Shown here: positions 16,985 to 25,771 of the stretch, piece by piece
Position numbering within the stretch: position 1 is the first letter of the stretch
Layout: the number at the start of each line of letters is the position of its first letter
Source of the DNA: CBDIHP01 sp965279195
GTDB taxonomy: Bacteria > Planctomycetota > Planctomycetia > Isosphaerales > Isosphaeraceae
Direction: 5' to 3'
DNA length: 64,000 bases
Assembly: GCA_965279195.1 (NCBI GenBank)
Contig: CBDIHP010000048.1
Coordinates: forward strand, 62,001-126,000
Made by a program: the position numbers and the translations under genes
Notes under the pieces: model-generated
Database searches by the model: none
The model's input: only the letters and a program-made list of their open reading frames with translations
Told to the model about the DNA's origin: nothing

Positions 16985-17200
16985 GTCAGGAAAAGGCTTG
17001 CGGCGAATTGGGTTCGTTTCGACGATGGGTGGTGAGGCGGATTTCGAGGAGATGGGTCTCGGGCCGGGGGGAGGGGTGGCGAGGCGAAGGGGGAGGATGG
17101 GAGGGCCGGGAGGGGTCAGAGGGGGATTGGGTGTAAGTTGTTGAGGGAAAGGGTTTTCGATGCGATTTGGCTTCGTTCCGAGGATCCGGATTTTGGGAGA
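16985..17200 (+). repeat. R2 interspersed repeat, two copies
   Basis: Copy 1 (16989-17020) reads GGAAAAGGCTTGCGGCGAAT then TGGGTTCGTTTCGACG. Copy 2 (17145-17199), more diverged, keeps GGGAAAGG, GCGATTTGGCTTCGTTCCGA and GGATTTTGGGA. Related copies lie at 39221-39272 and, inverted, at 49590-49640 and 49786-49830. The stretch is otherwise without genes. Confidence 0.6.
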
Positions 17201-17214
17201 ATGGGGGGAGTCGG

Positions 17215-17574
17215 TTAGAGGTGTTCGGGGGTGGCGACGGTGCGGTGGCCGCCGGCGTTGCCGGTGTTGAGGGTGCCGGCGGGTTCGAAGAGGAGGACCT
17301 CGACCTCTTCCGCGGCGACGGGGCGGTGCTCGACGCCTCGGGGGACGATCAGGAACTCGCCGGCGTGCAGGTCGGTCGCGCGGTCGCGGAACTCCATCCG
17401 GAAGGAGCCTCGGACGACGAGGAACAGCTCGTCCTCGTGGTCGTGGTGGTGCCAGACGAACTCCCCTTGGAACTTCACCAGCTTGACGTGCTGGCCGTTC
17501 AACTCGCCGACCACCTTGGGGCTCCAGTGGTCCGAGAACCGGCCGAACTTGTCCGCGAGGTTGACCTTTTCCAT
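17215..17574 (-). CDS. Small cupin-domain protein
   Basis: A 119-residue single cupin. Metal-binding motif 1 is 'WHHHDHEDELFLVVRG' (His, His, Glu) and motif 2 is 'PRGVEHRPVA'. AGGAGA precedes the ATG. These small cupins are enzymes or sugar/ligand sensors; the substrate is not visible. It is divergent from the GyrI-like gene with about 200 bases between them, so both promoters probably lie in that gap. Confidence 0.85.
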   Translation of the reverse strand: MEKVNLADKFGRFSDHWSPKVVGELNGQHVKLVKFQGEFVWHHHDHEDELFLVVRGSFRMEFRDRATDLHAGEFLIVPRGVEHRPVAAEEVEVLLFEPAGTLNTGNAGGHRTVATPEHL

Positions 17575-17772
17575 CGTCGTCTCCTGATGTGAACCGTCCC
17601 GGCCGGCCGGGGCCTTCGGGCGGCCGTCGCGATTCTCGCCGACCTGGCCGGGGCCGGGCAAGTCCGCGCGTCGAGGCCATGGGCAAAAATCTGCTTGACG
17701 CCCGTTCAGGTTGGGGGCATCCTGGCCGCTGCGGAGAGGGACGGCCGACTCGTCGAGGAAGGGGGATTCCCG

Positions 17773-18252
17773 ATGGAATACGACGTGAGGGTGGAGCAAC
17801 TGGCCGGCGGGCACCTGGCGGTGGTGAGGCGCAAGGCGAGCCTGGCGGAGCTGCCGAGGGTGGTTCCGGAGGCGTGCGGGCTGGTCTGGGGGGCGCTGAA
17901 GGCGGCGGGGGTGGCCGGGGCGGGCCGGATGGTGGCGATCTACTGGGATTCGGAGATGAACATCGACGTCGGCGTCGAGGTGCCGGGCCCGTTCGCGGGG
18001 CAGGGGGAGGTCGTCGGGGCGGAGGGCCCGTCGGGGGCGTCGGTCGCGGTGACGCACTTCGGGCCGTATGGCGGGCTCAAGCAGGCTCACGAGGCGATCC
18101 ACCGCTGGGCCGAGGCGAACGGGCACGAGCTGGCCAGGCCCTGCTGGGAGGTCTACGGCCACTGGACCCCCGAGTGCGACGCCGATCCGTCGAAGATCCG
18201 CACCGACGTCTTCTACAGGCTCAAGGGTCCGAATGCCGTCATTTCGAGTTGA
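17773..18252 (+). CDS. GyrI-like / AraC effector-binding domain protein
   Basis: A 159-residue stand-alone effector-binding domain. It begins MEYDVRVEQLAGGHLAVVRR and includes 'VAVTHFGPYGGLKQAHEAIH' and 'WEVYGHWTPECDADPSKI', the usual GyrI-like small-molecule binding pattern. The internal ATG at 17773 matches the family start and has a GA-rich ribosome site. The next gene (DUF1801) starts 6 bases after its stop, so they are co-transcribed. Proteins of this fold bind hydrophobic ligands; the ligand here is unknown. Confidence 0.8.
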   Translation: MEYDVRVEQLAGGHLAVVRRKASLAELPRVVPEACGLVWGALKAAGVAGAGRMVAIYWDSEMNIDVGVEVPGPFAGQGEVVGAEGPSGASVAVTHFGPYGGLKQAHEAIHRWAEANGHELARPCWEVYGHWTPECDADPSKIRTDVFYRLKGPNAVISS

Positions 18253-18258
18253 ACGAAC

Positions 18259-18651
18259 ATGAAAGAATCGCAATCTCATCCGGCCCCTCCGCCCTCGGGC
18301 GACTGGCGGGCCGAGCTGCTCGCGAGGCTCCGCGCGCTGATCCTGGAGGCGGGGCCGGGGATGGTCGAGGAGCGGAAGTGGGTCAAGCCGACGAACCCGG
18401 CGGGGGTGCCGGCGTGGTCGTGCAATGGACTGGTCTGCACGGGTGAGATGTACAAGTCTGTCGTGAAATTGACCTTCGCCAAAGGGGCCGCGCTCGAAGA
18501 CCCCTCGGGCCTGTTCAACGCGAGCCTCGAAGGCAACACCCGGCGGGCGATCGATTTCCGGGAGGAGGACACGCCGGATGAGGAGGCGTTCAAATCCCTC
18601 ATCCGCGCGGCCGTCGCGCTGAATTCACGCCCGAGACGCGCCGAGGACTGA
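18259..18651 (+). CDS. DUF1801 (YdhG-like) domain protein
   Basis: A 130-residue protein with the DUF1801 core: 'LRALILEAGPGMVEERKWVK', 'YKSVVKLTFAKGAAL' and 'DTPDEEAFKSLIRAAVALN'. The family is of unknown biochemical function and often sits with GyrI-like genes, as here. Translation is probably coupled to the upstream gene because of the 6-base gap. Confidence 0.8.
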   Translation: MKESQSHPAPPPSGDWRAELLARLRALILEAGPGMVEERKWVKPTNPAGVPAWSCNGLVCTGEMYKSVVKLTFAKGAALEDPSGLFNASLEGNTRRAIDFREEDTPDEEAFKSLIRAAVALNSRPRRAED

Positions 18652-19046
18652 TGGCGTGCGCGTCGGTGCTGGCCCCGCGGGGCCGGTGCCGATGCCGCAC
18701 CGGGCGAGCAGGGTTGGACGGAAGTAACAGTCATTGCATTATTTGTTAAATGTTGTCAATAGTGACAGGCAATATGCTTTTCTTGTGTACTCGGATGTTT
18801 ACGCCGCGCAGATTTAGGAGAGTGAGCGATTCCCTCGGCTCGCCAAGCGCCGGGGCGATCCCCGACCCGCCGGCTCGCGAGTCCCCAGGATCCCCTTCGA
18901 AGTCTCAGGCGAGTTGCCCAGCCGTTCGCGGTGCGCGGCGGGTGATATCACGGCCCTGATGCGTGGCGGGGATGGGCGGGGGGCACCCGGCGGATCCTGA
19001 GCGGGTCTCGCCCTGATCTGACCCTTCATCCCACGGGAGAGTCGTC
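18652..19046. other. Gene-less stretch with an AT-rich core
   Basis: Contains an AT-rich block around 18730-18800 in otherwise GC-rich DNA, which may be a promoter region. No gene, repeat family or hairpin of note was seen. Confidence 0.35.
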
Positions 19047-19331
19047 GTGAGTAGGTACGCCGGTAGGCGGGCGATGTCGATCGCCCTGGGCGTGGGCGTG
19101 TGTGCCGTGCTCTTCCCCCTCGCCGCGAGCCCCGCGCGGGGCGGGGCGATGATCGGCGGGACGGTCAGCTCGGCCTCGGATCTGGGGATCCAGGACGGGG
19201 ATCTGATGCTGTCCACGGACGGCTCGGGCACGCCGGCCGACAACACGATCCCCCGGAGCATCTTCGGCATGAACCGATCCACCAGTGTGATCATCTTCGA
19301 CGTGCCCCGGCTGCTGGATGTGTTGCAGTAG
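19047..19331 (+). pseudogene. N-terminal fragment of an exported protein
   Basis: A 94-residue frame with a clear signal peptide (RYAGRRAMSIALGVGVCAVL, then FPLAASPARGGA). A short mature part follows and stops inside DNA that, on the other strand, encodes the tail of a kinase remnant. The last ~15 residues are therefore probably not original. It looks like the 5' end of a secreted or PEP-CTERM-type gene cut off by a rearrangement that brought in the kinase remnant. Confidence 0.45.
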
Positions 19332-19850
19332 AGTTCCCAGGCGCGCCTGTGCAATTCCTCGCCTTCCCGGAAGCGGCCGAGGAGGGTCTTGAGGTTGCCG
19401 TGGCGGGTCAGGGCGTGGCCGAGGTCCTGGCGGGGTACCCAGCCGGGGATGCCGCCTCGCCCAGCGCCTGGCCTTCCGCGTCCAGGGCTCGGGCAGGGCC
19501 TCGACCGGCTCGTCGGCGAGGAACCGCTCGACCTCGCGCGCCAGGGCCCCGGCGGTCTGGTAGCGGGCCGCGGGATCCTTCGCCAGGGCCCTGAGCGCGA
19601 TGGCCTCGATCGCCGGGGCGACCCCCTGCGCGACCGACCTCGGCCGCTCGGGCGGGGCCTCGATCACCTGCCGCAGCACGTCCGTGAGGTTCGGGCCCGA
19701 GAACGGTGGGCGGCCGGTGAGGATCTCGCAGAGGATCGCGCCCAGGCCATAGACATCCGTGCGGCCGTCGATCAGGTCGAGCCGGCCGGTCGCGTGCTCG
19801 GGGGCCATGCAGGCGGGCGTGCCGATCACCTGCCCCTGGAACCATCGCCC
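19310..19850 (-). pseudogene. Ser/Thr protein kinase remnant
   Basis: The minus strand keeps only the C-terminal half of a kinase domain: 'VIGTPACMAPEHATG', 'RTDVYGLGAILCEILTGRPP' and 'AKDPAARYQTAGALAREVER'. Then comes a juxtamembrane stretch 'RRWARRHPRL', after which the frame is lost, although 'HRRAWELYCNTS' in another frame still resembles the usual tail. The glycine loop, HRD and DFG parts are absent. This is a decayed copy of the kinase type found elsewhere in the window. Confidence 0.75.
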
Positions 19851-20283
19851 GGCGAACCCAGGTCGGATCCAGGAGTGGGATTCTGGCAGGGGTGTGGCTC
19901 CGTGTCACGGGCTTGCCGTGCCGCGTCCGTTGCCGACCATGACGCCCCGCGGAGAGATCACCTGCAATACGCCTGACTTTGTGATGTTCGGCCGTGTTGA
20001 TATGGAATAGGAATGGGCAAATCCAGTTGCGGCGAGCCGGCCTCGTCCCGTCGAATCGGGGTGGGCGGCGGATGGTCGGGTTCGGGTCGGCCGGGGAGGA
20101 CGGCCGGGGGGCGGGCGATTTCCGGGTGCGATGACCCCGGGGACGCGTCGGGCGTGGTCGCCCTTGCAATCCCCGGAATCGCTGGAACCAGTTTGTGTCC
20201 TCGGCGACCGCCCGGTACATTCGAGCAGCCATGACTCAGACGCAGGGGATCGCCATCCCAGAGATTCGCCACGGGGGTCCAAG
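19851..20283. other. No gene recognised
   Basis: Gap between the kinase remnant and the lysozyme-like gene. Frames crossing it are out of register with any family. The last ~60 bases should hold the promoter and leader of the next gene. Confidence 0.35.
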
Positions 20284-21981
20284 ATGTATCGCCGCCTCGT
20301 CGAGATGCTCCTCGGTCGCCCTCGTGAGTCGGCCCGCGTGCGCGGGAAGCGCCGCCAGCACGCCGCCCTGGGCGAGTGGCTCGAGCGCCGGGATCTGCTC
20401 GCGCCCCTGACCGTCGGCGGGCGGGCGAACATCTTCGGGGCGGGGCTGAGCGTGCAGCCGGCGCCCGGGGGCGGGGGCGGCGGCACGGCCCCGATCCCGG
20501 TGAACCTGGCGGGCCTGGGGAACCCCGGGGCCCTCACCTTCCCCTCGGTGACCGGGAACGTCAGCGGCTGGGCGGCCCGGGGCGGCTTCAACCCCCCGGA
20601 CGGCGGCCAGTTCTGGGGCGGCGTCTCCAACATCCATCCCTGGCGGGGCATCTCGGGGATCGTCAGCAACAAGGCGAACATGTTCCTGGTGGGCGTGTTC
20701 CTCGGGCCCGCCGGGCAGCCCGCGGCCCCCCCCACCACGCTCAACGTCAGCAACGCCAATGGCCAGGCGACCTTCTCGCCGCAGCTCGGCCAGCAGTTCT
20801 TCATCGGCGACGGCAAGACCGATTCCGGGGTCTACCAGCGCTTCAACGTGCCGGCGGGGGCGAGCACGCTCTACCTCGGGTTCGCCGAGAGTTTCGGCTT
20901 CAACAACCCCAACAACCTCCCCGGCTTCTACGACGACAACGGTGGATTCCTGAAGGTCGAGGTGGCGGCGGCGGCCTTGCCCCAGAATGACATCGCCGTC
21001 CAGGACATCCCCGGCAATACCGCGTCGTCCGCCACGGTCCTCTACTCGGTGAAGGGCGCCCCCGGGCCGTTCCTGGTCCGCGTCTACCGCTCCTCCGACC
21101 GGGTCCTGGATGCCGGCGATGTGCTCGCGGGCTCGGCCACCCTGATGCCGTCGCCGAACGCCGACGCGACCGGAGTCGTGCCGCTCTCGCCGGTCCCGAC
21201 GTTGAACGACTACGCCCGGCCGTTCCTGATCGCCGTCGCCGACCCGGGCTCGCCCGGCAACCCCGGCGGGGTGATCCCCGAGGTCGACGAGGCCAACAAT
21301 GTCTTCGTCGTCAGCAAGTACGCGTCCCGCCGGGACGTCGACAAGCTGGGGGCCCTCTCGGAGCAGGAGGAGAGCGGCGGCCGCGGGCCGGGCACCATCT
21401 CCAGCGGCGTGGGCGACCCCGGGGGCGTGTCGTACGGGATCTATCAGTTCAGCTCGACGCGAGGCGTCGCGCAGGCGTTCGTCAATCGATACTATCCCAA
21501 GGAGTTCGCCGGGCTGACTCCCGCGACCAAGGCTTTTAACGACAAATGGCTTTCGATCGCCCAGTCTCAGCCGGTGGCGTTCCGCAATGCGCAGCATGCT
21601 TACGTGAAGGCGGATTCATTCGACCCCACCGTCGCTTCCCTCCGCAATGGGATCGGCCTGACGGTCGGCTGGCGCAGCAATACGCTGCTCGACGTGGTGT
21701 GGTCGACCGCGGTGCATCACGGCCGGGGCGGGGCCCCGAGCCTGATCGCCTCGGCCATTCGCGGGCTCCCGCAGGCGAGCACGCCCGATCGGATCGACGA
21801 TTACACGCTGATCCGGGCCATCTACGCGGAGCGAGGCAGGAAGGACGCCGGCGGCAGGCTGGTGTACTTCCCGGGCATCTACAAGACGCCCGCCACCGCC
21901 AAGCGGGTCGAGGCCTCGCTGGTCGCGCGATTCCAGCGGGAATTTAAGAATGCGACGGCGAACCTGCTGGCCGAGGTCTGA
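20284..21981 (+). CDS. Exported protein with CARDB-like repeat region and VgrG-type lysozyme-like domain
   Basis: A 565-residue protein. The start MYRRLVEMLLGR leads into 'LGEWLERRDLLAP', the planctomycete N-terminal motif found on many surface proteins in place of a classic signal. Residues ~100-230 resemble a ligand-binding beta domain. Residues ~235-345 read as a CARDB/adhesion-like beta region ('NDIAVQDIPGNTASSATVLY', 'EVDEANNVFVVSKY'). Residues ~350-565 contain 'SEQEESGGRGPGTISSGVGD' and 'VSYGIYQFSSTRGVAQAFVN', a lysozyme-like pattern seen in phage tail and VgrG-related proteins. A role in cell-wall cleavage, attack or remodelling is inference. Confidence 0.65.
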   Translation: MYRRLVEMLLGRPRESARVRGKRRQHAALGEWLERRDLLAPLTVGGRANIFGAGLSVQPAPGGGGGGTAPIPVNLAGLGNPGALTFPSVTGNVSGWAARGGFNPPDGGQFWGGVSNIHPWRGISGIVSNKANMFLVGVFLGPAGQPAAPPTTLNVSNANGQATFSPQLGQQFFIGDGKTDSGVYQRFNVPAGASTLYLGFAESFGFNNPNNLPGFYDDNGGFLKVEVAAAALPQNDIAVQDIPGNTASSATVLYSVKGAPGPFLVRVYRSSDRVLDAGDVLAGSATLMPSPNADATGVVPLSPVPTLNDYARPFLIAVADPGSPGNPGGVIPEVDEANNVFVVSKYASRRDVDKLGALSEQEESGGRGPGTISSGVGDPGGVSYGIYQFSSTRGVAQAFVNRYYPKEFAGLTPATKAFNDKWLSIAQSQPVAFRNAQHAYVKADSFDPTVASLRNGIGLTVGWRSNTLLDVVWSTAVHHGRGGAPSLIASAIRGLPQASTPDRIDDYTLIRAIYAERGRKDAGGRLVYFPGIYKTPATAKRVEASLVARFQREFKNATANLLAEV

Positions 21982-22202
21982 GGCGGCCCGGGTCCGTCGC
22001 GCCGTCGAGGCCCGCGGACCCGCAGTCGCGCCTGCGGACGATGAGACGTTGATGTCTCTGTCGTCCGATGTCGTTTCGGTCGGCCCGGGCGGGGTGCGGT
22101 CGTGCGTCTCGGATCCGGTCGACCTCCGCGCCGCCGTCCCGACTCGGGGCGGGGCCGGCGGCGCGGGGGGGGCGCCGCCGGGGTGCATGGCGTCGGGGGT
22201 TT

Positions 22203-23627
22203 TCAGGGGCCGCCGAAGGTGACGACCTGGCCGCTGGCGGCGCGGCCGTACTGGACGGTGGAGACGGACTCGCCGTCGCGGATCAGCTTGATCTCGCCGC
22301 CGTTGTTGCCCAGGGTGATGTCGTCGCGGGAGCGGTCGATGTCGAAGCGGCGGGTCTCGCCCTTGGGGAGGGTGCCGGAGAGCTTGAGCGTGCCGCCCGC
22401 CTTGTCGGCCAGGGCGTAATCGGCGAGGTCGACCGGGTCGTCGCCGACGTTCTTGACCTCGATCCACTCGCCGGTGGCGTCGTCGCCGGGGGGGTTGGGG
22501 AGGGCCCGGACGATGGCCAGGTTGCCGTCGCCGACCGGGGCGGCCCCGCCGCCGTCGTTGCCCCCGCCGCCGCCGGCCGGGGCGCCCTCGACCCGGCCGA
22601 CCAGGGTCGGGAAGAAGCTGCGGATGTGAACCTTGTCCGGCTGGCCGCCGGGGCCGTTGCCGGGGTGGAGCACGAGGTCATAGACGCCGCCGTCGATGGT
22701 CGTCCGGCGCGTGTCGTTGGAGATCCCGCCTTCGAGGACCTCGAACAGGGCCACCGCCCCCATGGCCATCTGGCACTCGGGGCTGATGCCGACGAAGAAG
22801 CCGCCGCGGGGATTCTTCACGAACGTCCTGGCGGGCTTGGGGCCGGGGCCGTCCTCGTCGAACTTCTCCGTCATCCGGATGGTGATGGCCGTCGGGTTGG
22901 CGGGCATCTTGCTCGGGTGCAGCTCGTAGCGCTGGCCGAGGTAATTCACGAGGTCGCGCTTCTCGTCGAGGTAGAACTTGACCCAGGAGTGATAGCCCGA
23001 GATCTGCCCCGCGCCGCTGCCCCCGTTCCCCTCGCCCACGAACACGTGCTCGAAGCCCGTGCAATTGGCCCGGGGGGTGCCGAAGTGGTGGGTGAAGATC
23101 TCGAACCACATCTTCTGGACGCGGTCCCGGAACTGGGCGGGGGTCAGGTCTTCATTCAACTCGTCGTTGATGTAGGCCAGGGCGACCTTCATCGGCCCGG
23201 TCTGCATCGCCTTGTCGAGGAACGCCTTGATCTCGGCCTGCTCGGCGGCCGTGGTCGACTCGGCCTTGTTGGAGAGGAACTCGTAGTTGTCGAGCAGCTT
23301 GATGAATTCCGGATAGGTGCCGGTGCCCAGCCTGGCCGTGTCGATCTTGAAGACGAGATTCTCATTCGCCGCGTCCCCCTGGCCGGTCTTGGGGGCCTCG
23401 CCCTGCTCGCTGAGGACGAGCTGCGCCGCCGCGGCCCCGCTGCCGCCCGACCCGCGGCGCTGGAAGGTGAACGCGTTCGCGTCGGCGTCGCGGATCTTCT
23501 GATAGACGTTTTGCCGGGATATGTCGTCGCCCAGCGCGACCCCCCAGGGAAGGGCCAGCCCCAGGGCGATCGCCGCCGCCCAGCGCGGCCCGCGGCCGTG
23601 GGCTTGTCGAACTTGCTGCATTCCCAT
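22203..23627 (-). CDS. Secreted EndoU-type endoribonuclease with C-terminal lamin-tail domain
   Basis: A 474-residue protein. The start MGMQQVRQ has GAGGAGA upstream, followed by a signal peptide (WAAAIALGLALPWGVALG). Residues ~35-330 match the XendoU/EndoU fold: 'GFEHVFVGEGNG' with His194, 'SGYHSWVKFYLDEKRDLVNY' with His213, and 'GGFFVGISPECQMAM' after a Lys-containing stretch that would supply the third catalytic residue. A Gly/Asp linker leads to a lamin-tail (LTD) beta domain, residues ~365-474 ('GEWIEVKNVGDDPVDLADYA'), usually a surface or nucleic-acid attachment module. EndoU enzymes cut RNA at U; use of extracellular RNA is inference. Monocistronic. Confidence 0.82.
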   Translation of the reverse strand: MGMQQVRQAHGRGPRWAAAIALGLALPWGVALGDDISRQNVYQKIRDADANAFTFQRRGSGGSGAAAAQLVLSEQGEAPKTGQGDAANENLVFKIDTARLGTGTYPEFIKLLDNYEFLSNKAESTTAAEQAEIKAFLDKAMQTGPMKVALAYINDELNEDLTPAQFRDRVQKMWFEIFTHHFGTPRANCTGFEHVFVGEGNGGSGAGQISGYHSWVKFYLDEKRDLVNYLGQRYELHPSKMPANPTAITIRMTEKFDEDGPGPKPARTFVKNPRGGFFVGISPECQMAMGAVALFEVLEGGISNDTRRTTIDGGVYDLVLHPGNGPGGQPDKVHIRSFFPTLVGRVEGAPAGGGGGNDGGGAAPVGDGNLAIVRALPNPPGDDATGEWIEVKNVGDDPVDLADYALADKAGGTLKLSGTLPKGETRRFDIDRSRDDITLGNNGGEIKLIRDGESVSTVQYGRAASGQVVTFGGP

Positions 23628-24017
23628 TCGTCGTTCTCCTCGAATCCTTGGAAGTCGATCGTCACAGGCAGACGTTCCATCCGGTTCCCGCCCCGAAAGG
23701 TGCAAATCGGCCATCGGCGATCCTCGGAGGGCCCCCGGCGCGGGGCAAGTGAGAAATCGATGAGTTTCGCGGATGACGGCGGCCCGTCGGGAGTCCCGAC
23801 CGGGACGCGACGTGTCGATTCCAGGCAACATTTCTCCGTTGTTGCGAGCGCAAGCCGTGCGTCGCTTGCTTTCGTGTAAGGGATCGGTTGCATTGGGTGG
23901 GCTTACGGCGGCATTGCGCGCCAATCACACCCCCGGACGACCATCACGCGGCCGCATAGCCGTTGGCCGGCCGAGGGGCGAGACGCACTCCCACACACCC
24001 GTCCCACGGAGGATCCC
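23628..24017. other. Divergent promoter region, no gene recognised
   Basis: Lies between the EndoU gene (minus) and the metalloprotease gene (plus). A frame that overlaps the EndoU start in another register has no family match. Nothing repetitive was seen. Confidence 0.35.
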
Positions 24018-25073
24018 ATGCTCAGGATGAAATTCTCGAGAATCGCCGCCCTCGTCGCGGCGCTCGCCGTCGGCCAGTCGCTGGCCGGCCAGGCCGGCGC
24101 GGCGATGATCATCAACATCAATGCGGACGCCGGCCTGGCGTCGAACCCCGCCGCGCTGGCGGCGTTCAACGCGGCGGCGGCCGAATGGTCGTCGCGGTTC
24201 TCCGACAACATCACCGTGAACATTACCGCGAGCCTGGCCTCCCTGGTCAATCCGAACATCATCGGGCAGACCAGCGCGACGCTCCTGTTGGGGTCGTACG
24301 ACGCCGTCCGCAATCAGATGGTCGCCGACGCCGCCGATGAGGCCAGCAACGCGGTGGTCGCCTTCCTCCCGACGGCGTCGCAGTTCGTCGGCAGCATCCC
24401 GCAGGGGTTCTCACTGGCGAATGCCATCGCCCTGACCAGCGCGAACGCCAAGGCGCTGGGTTTCGGGGTCAACGTGGCCTCGGACGCCTCGATCACGTTC
24501 AACAGCCAGTTCGCGTTCGACTACGACCGCTCGAACGGCGTCGGCGCGGGGCTGGTCGACTTCCAGACGGTCGCGGCCCACGAGATCGGCCACGCGCTCG
24601 GGTTCATCTCGGCCGTCGACACGATCGACTCCTCGCTGGCCCAGGGCACGCGGGGCCAGATCGTCATGAATCCGCTGGACCTCTTCCGGTTCTCGGCCAC
24701 GCCCGGCCAGAACCCGACGAACTCGGCGACGTTCACAACGTCCGCCCGCAGCCTCGTCCCGGGCACCGCGGCGATCTTCGACGACCTCACGACCGAGCTG
24801 GCCTTCTCGACGGGCGTCTTCTTCGGCGACGGCAACCAGGCGAGCCACTGGAAAGACGACGCGCTGACTGGCAGCAACCTGGGGATCATGGACCCGACCC
24901 TCGGCAACGGCGTCTTCACCCCCGTCGGCGTTAACGACCTCCGGGCGCTCGACCTGATCGGCTATGACCTTATCCCGGCGGTGACCGCGTCGGTCCCCGA
25001 GCCCGGCACCCTGGCCGCCGCCCTCGTCGGCCTCGGCCTCGCCGCCGCCCGGCTCCGTCGCCGCGCGGCCTGA
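24018..25073 (+). CDS. PEP-CTERM zinc metalloprotease (NF038122-like)
   Basis: A 351-residue exported protease. Signal peptide: ARIAALVA-type stretch ending QAGA. The zinc site is HEIGHALGF with His188, Glu189 and His192; a third ligand is probably His277 in 'QASHWKDD', followed by the Met-turn 'LGIMDPTLGN'. The C-terminus is a PEP-CTERM tail: VPEPGTLAAALVGLGLA, then basic residues RLRRRAA, so it is an exosortase substrate. The zinc ligand set resembles metzincins. Target proteins unknown. Confidence 0.85.
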   Translation: MLRMKFSRIAALVAALAVGQSLAGQAGAAMIININADAGLASNPAALAAFNAAAAEWSSRFSDNITVNITASLASLVNPNIIGQTSATLLLGSYDAVRNQMVADAADEASNAVVAFLPTASQFVGSIPQGFSLANAIALTSANAKALGFGVNVASDASITFNSQFAFDYDRSNGVGAGLVDFQTVAAHEIGHALGFISAVDTIDSSLAQGTRGQIVMNPLDLFRFSATPGQNPTNSATFTTSARSLVPGTAAIFDDLTTELAFSTGVFFGDGNQASHWKDDALTGSNLGIMDPTLGNGVFTPVGVNDLRALDLIGYDLIPAVTASVPEPGTLAAALVGLGLAAARLRRRAA

Positions 25074-25090
25074 GCCGTCGAACCAGTCGT

Positions 25091-25116
25091 CCCCTCCGAG
25101 CCAGGGCTCGGAGGGG
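25091..25116. terminator. Strong GC hairpin between convergent genes
   Basis: An 11-base perfect stem, CCCCTCCGAGC with GCTCGGAGGGG, and a 4-base loop, 17 bases after the metalloprotease stop and 16 bases from the end of the opposite-strand gene. No T-run follows. It can serve both convergent transcripts. Confidence 0.65.
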
Positions 25117-25132
25117 GGCCTCCGTTGTCGTT

Positions 25133-25642
25133 TCAGGCCGGGACCGGCGCGGCATCCGACGACGAATGGCGTCCGAGCCGGCCCACCGCCAGCGCGATGA
25201 TCAGACCGCCTGCGACGGCCAGGATCAATTGGGGGACGAAGAGCAGCACTTCGATGACGCACTGCTGCATGTCCTGCAACACCAACAACCACACCTTCGC
25301 CCCCGTCGCCGGGTCCGGGATCCGTTCGCAGAGGCTGGCCGTCACGTTGAACGCCGACTCCAGATAGGCATTGTGAGCCGACGTGACCAGTTCTCCCCGT
25401 CCCGAGAATTCCGCGAGGATAAAGAACAGCAGGATGCTCGGGCAGGTCGCCACAAAGCCCCACAAGAACGGTCGCCGCGAGGTCCGGCCCCGGATCGCGA
25501 GGTAGAGCCCGACCTGGAAGGCCATCGCGATCAGGACCAGCCCGTTGGTCTCGCTGACGACGAAATCCCGGATCAGGCCCGCATTCAACGCGATGACCGC
25601 GACGACGACCATCAGCCGGGCGATCGAATACCAGGGCCGCAT
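25133..25642 (-). CDS. Four-helix integral membrane protein
   Basis: A 169-residue protein when started at MRPWYSIARLMVVVAVIAL, an opening common to small planctomycete membrane proteins. There are four hydrophobic segments: two near the N-terminus, one around 'FLWGFVATCPSILLFFILA', and one at 'LLFVPQLILAVAGGLIIALA'. No catalytic motif or family is recognised. It is convergent with the metalloprotease gene. Confidence 0.6.
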   Translation of the reverse strand: MRPWYSIARLMVVVAVIALNAGLIRDFVVSETNGLVLIAMAFQVGLYLAIRGRTSRRPFLWGFVATCPSILLFFILAEFSGRGELVTSAHNAYLESAFNVTASLCERIPDPATGAKVWLLVLQDMQQCVIEVLLFVPQLILAVAGGLIIALAVGRLGRHSSSDAAPVPA

Positions 25643-25771
25643 CGCAAGAACCCTCCCGTGGTCCGCGAAATCCTCCTCCGGATCGGGGGATCTTAGCACG
25701 ACGCCCGGCCGATGCTACCTCGGCTTGGTGCGGTGGCATCGTCCGGGGGGAAAGGCGATTCGTCGCGTGCC

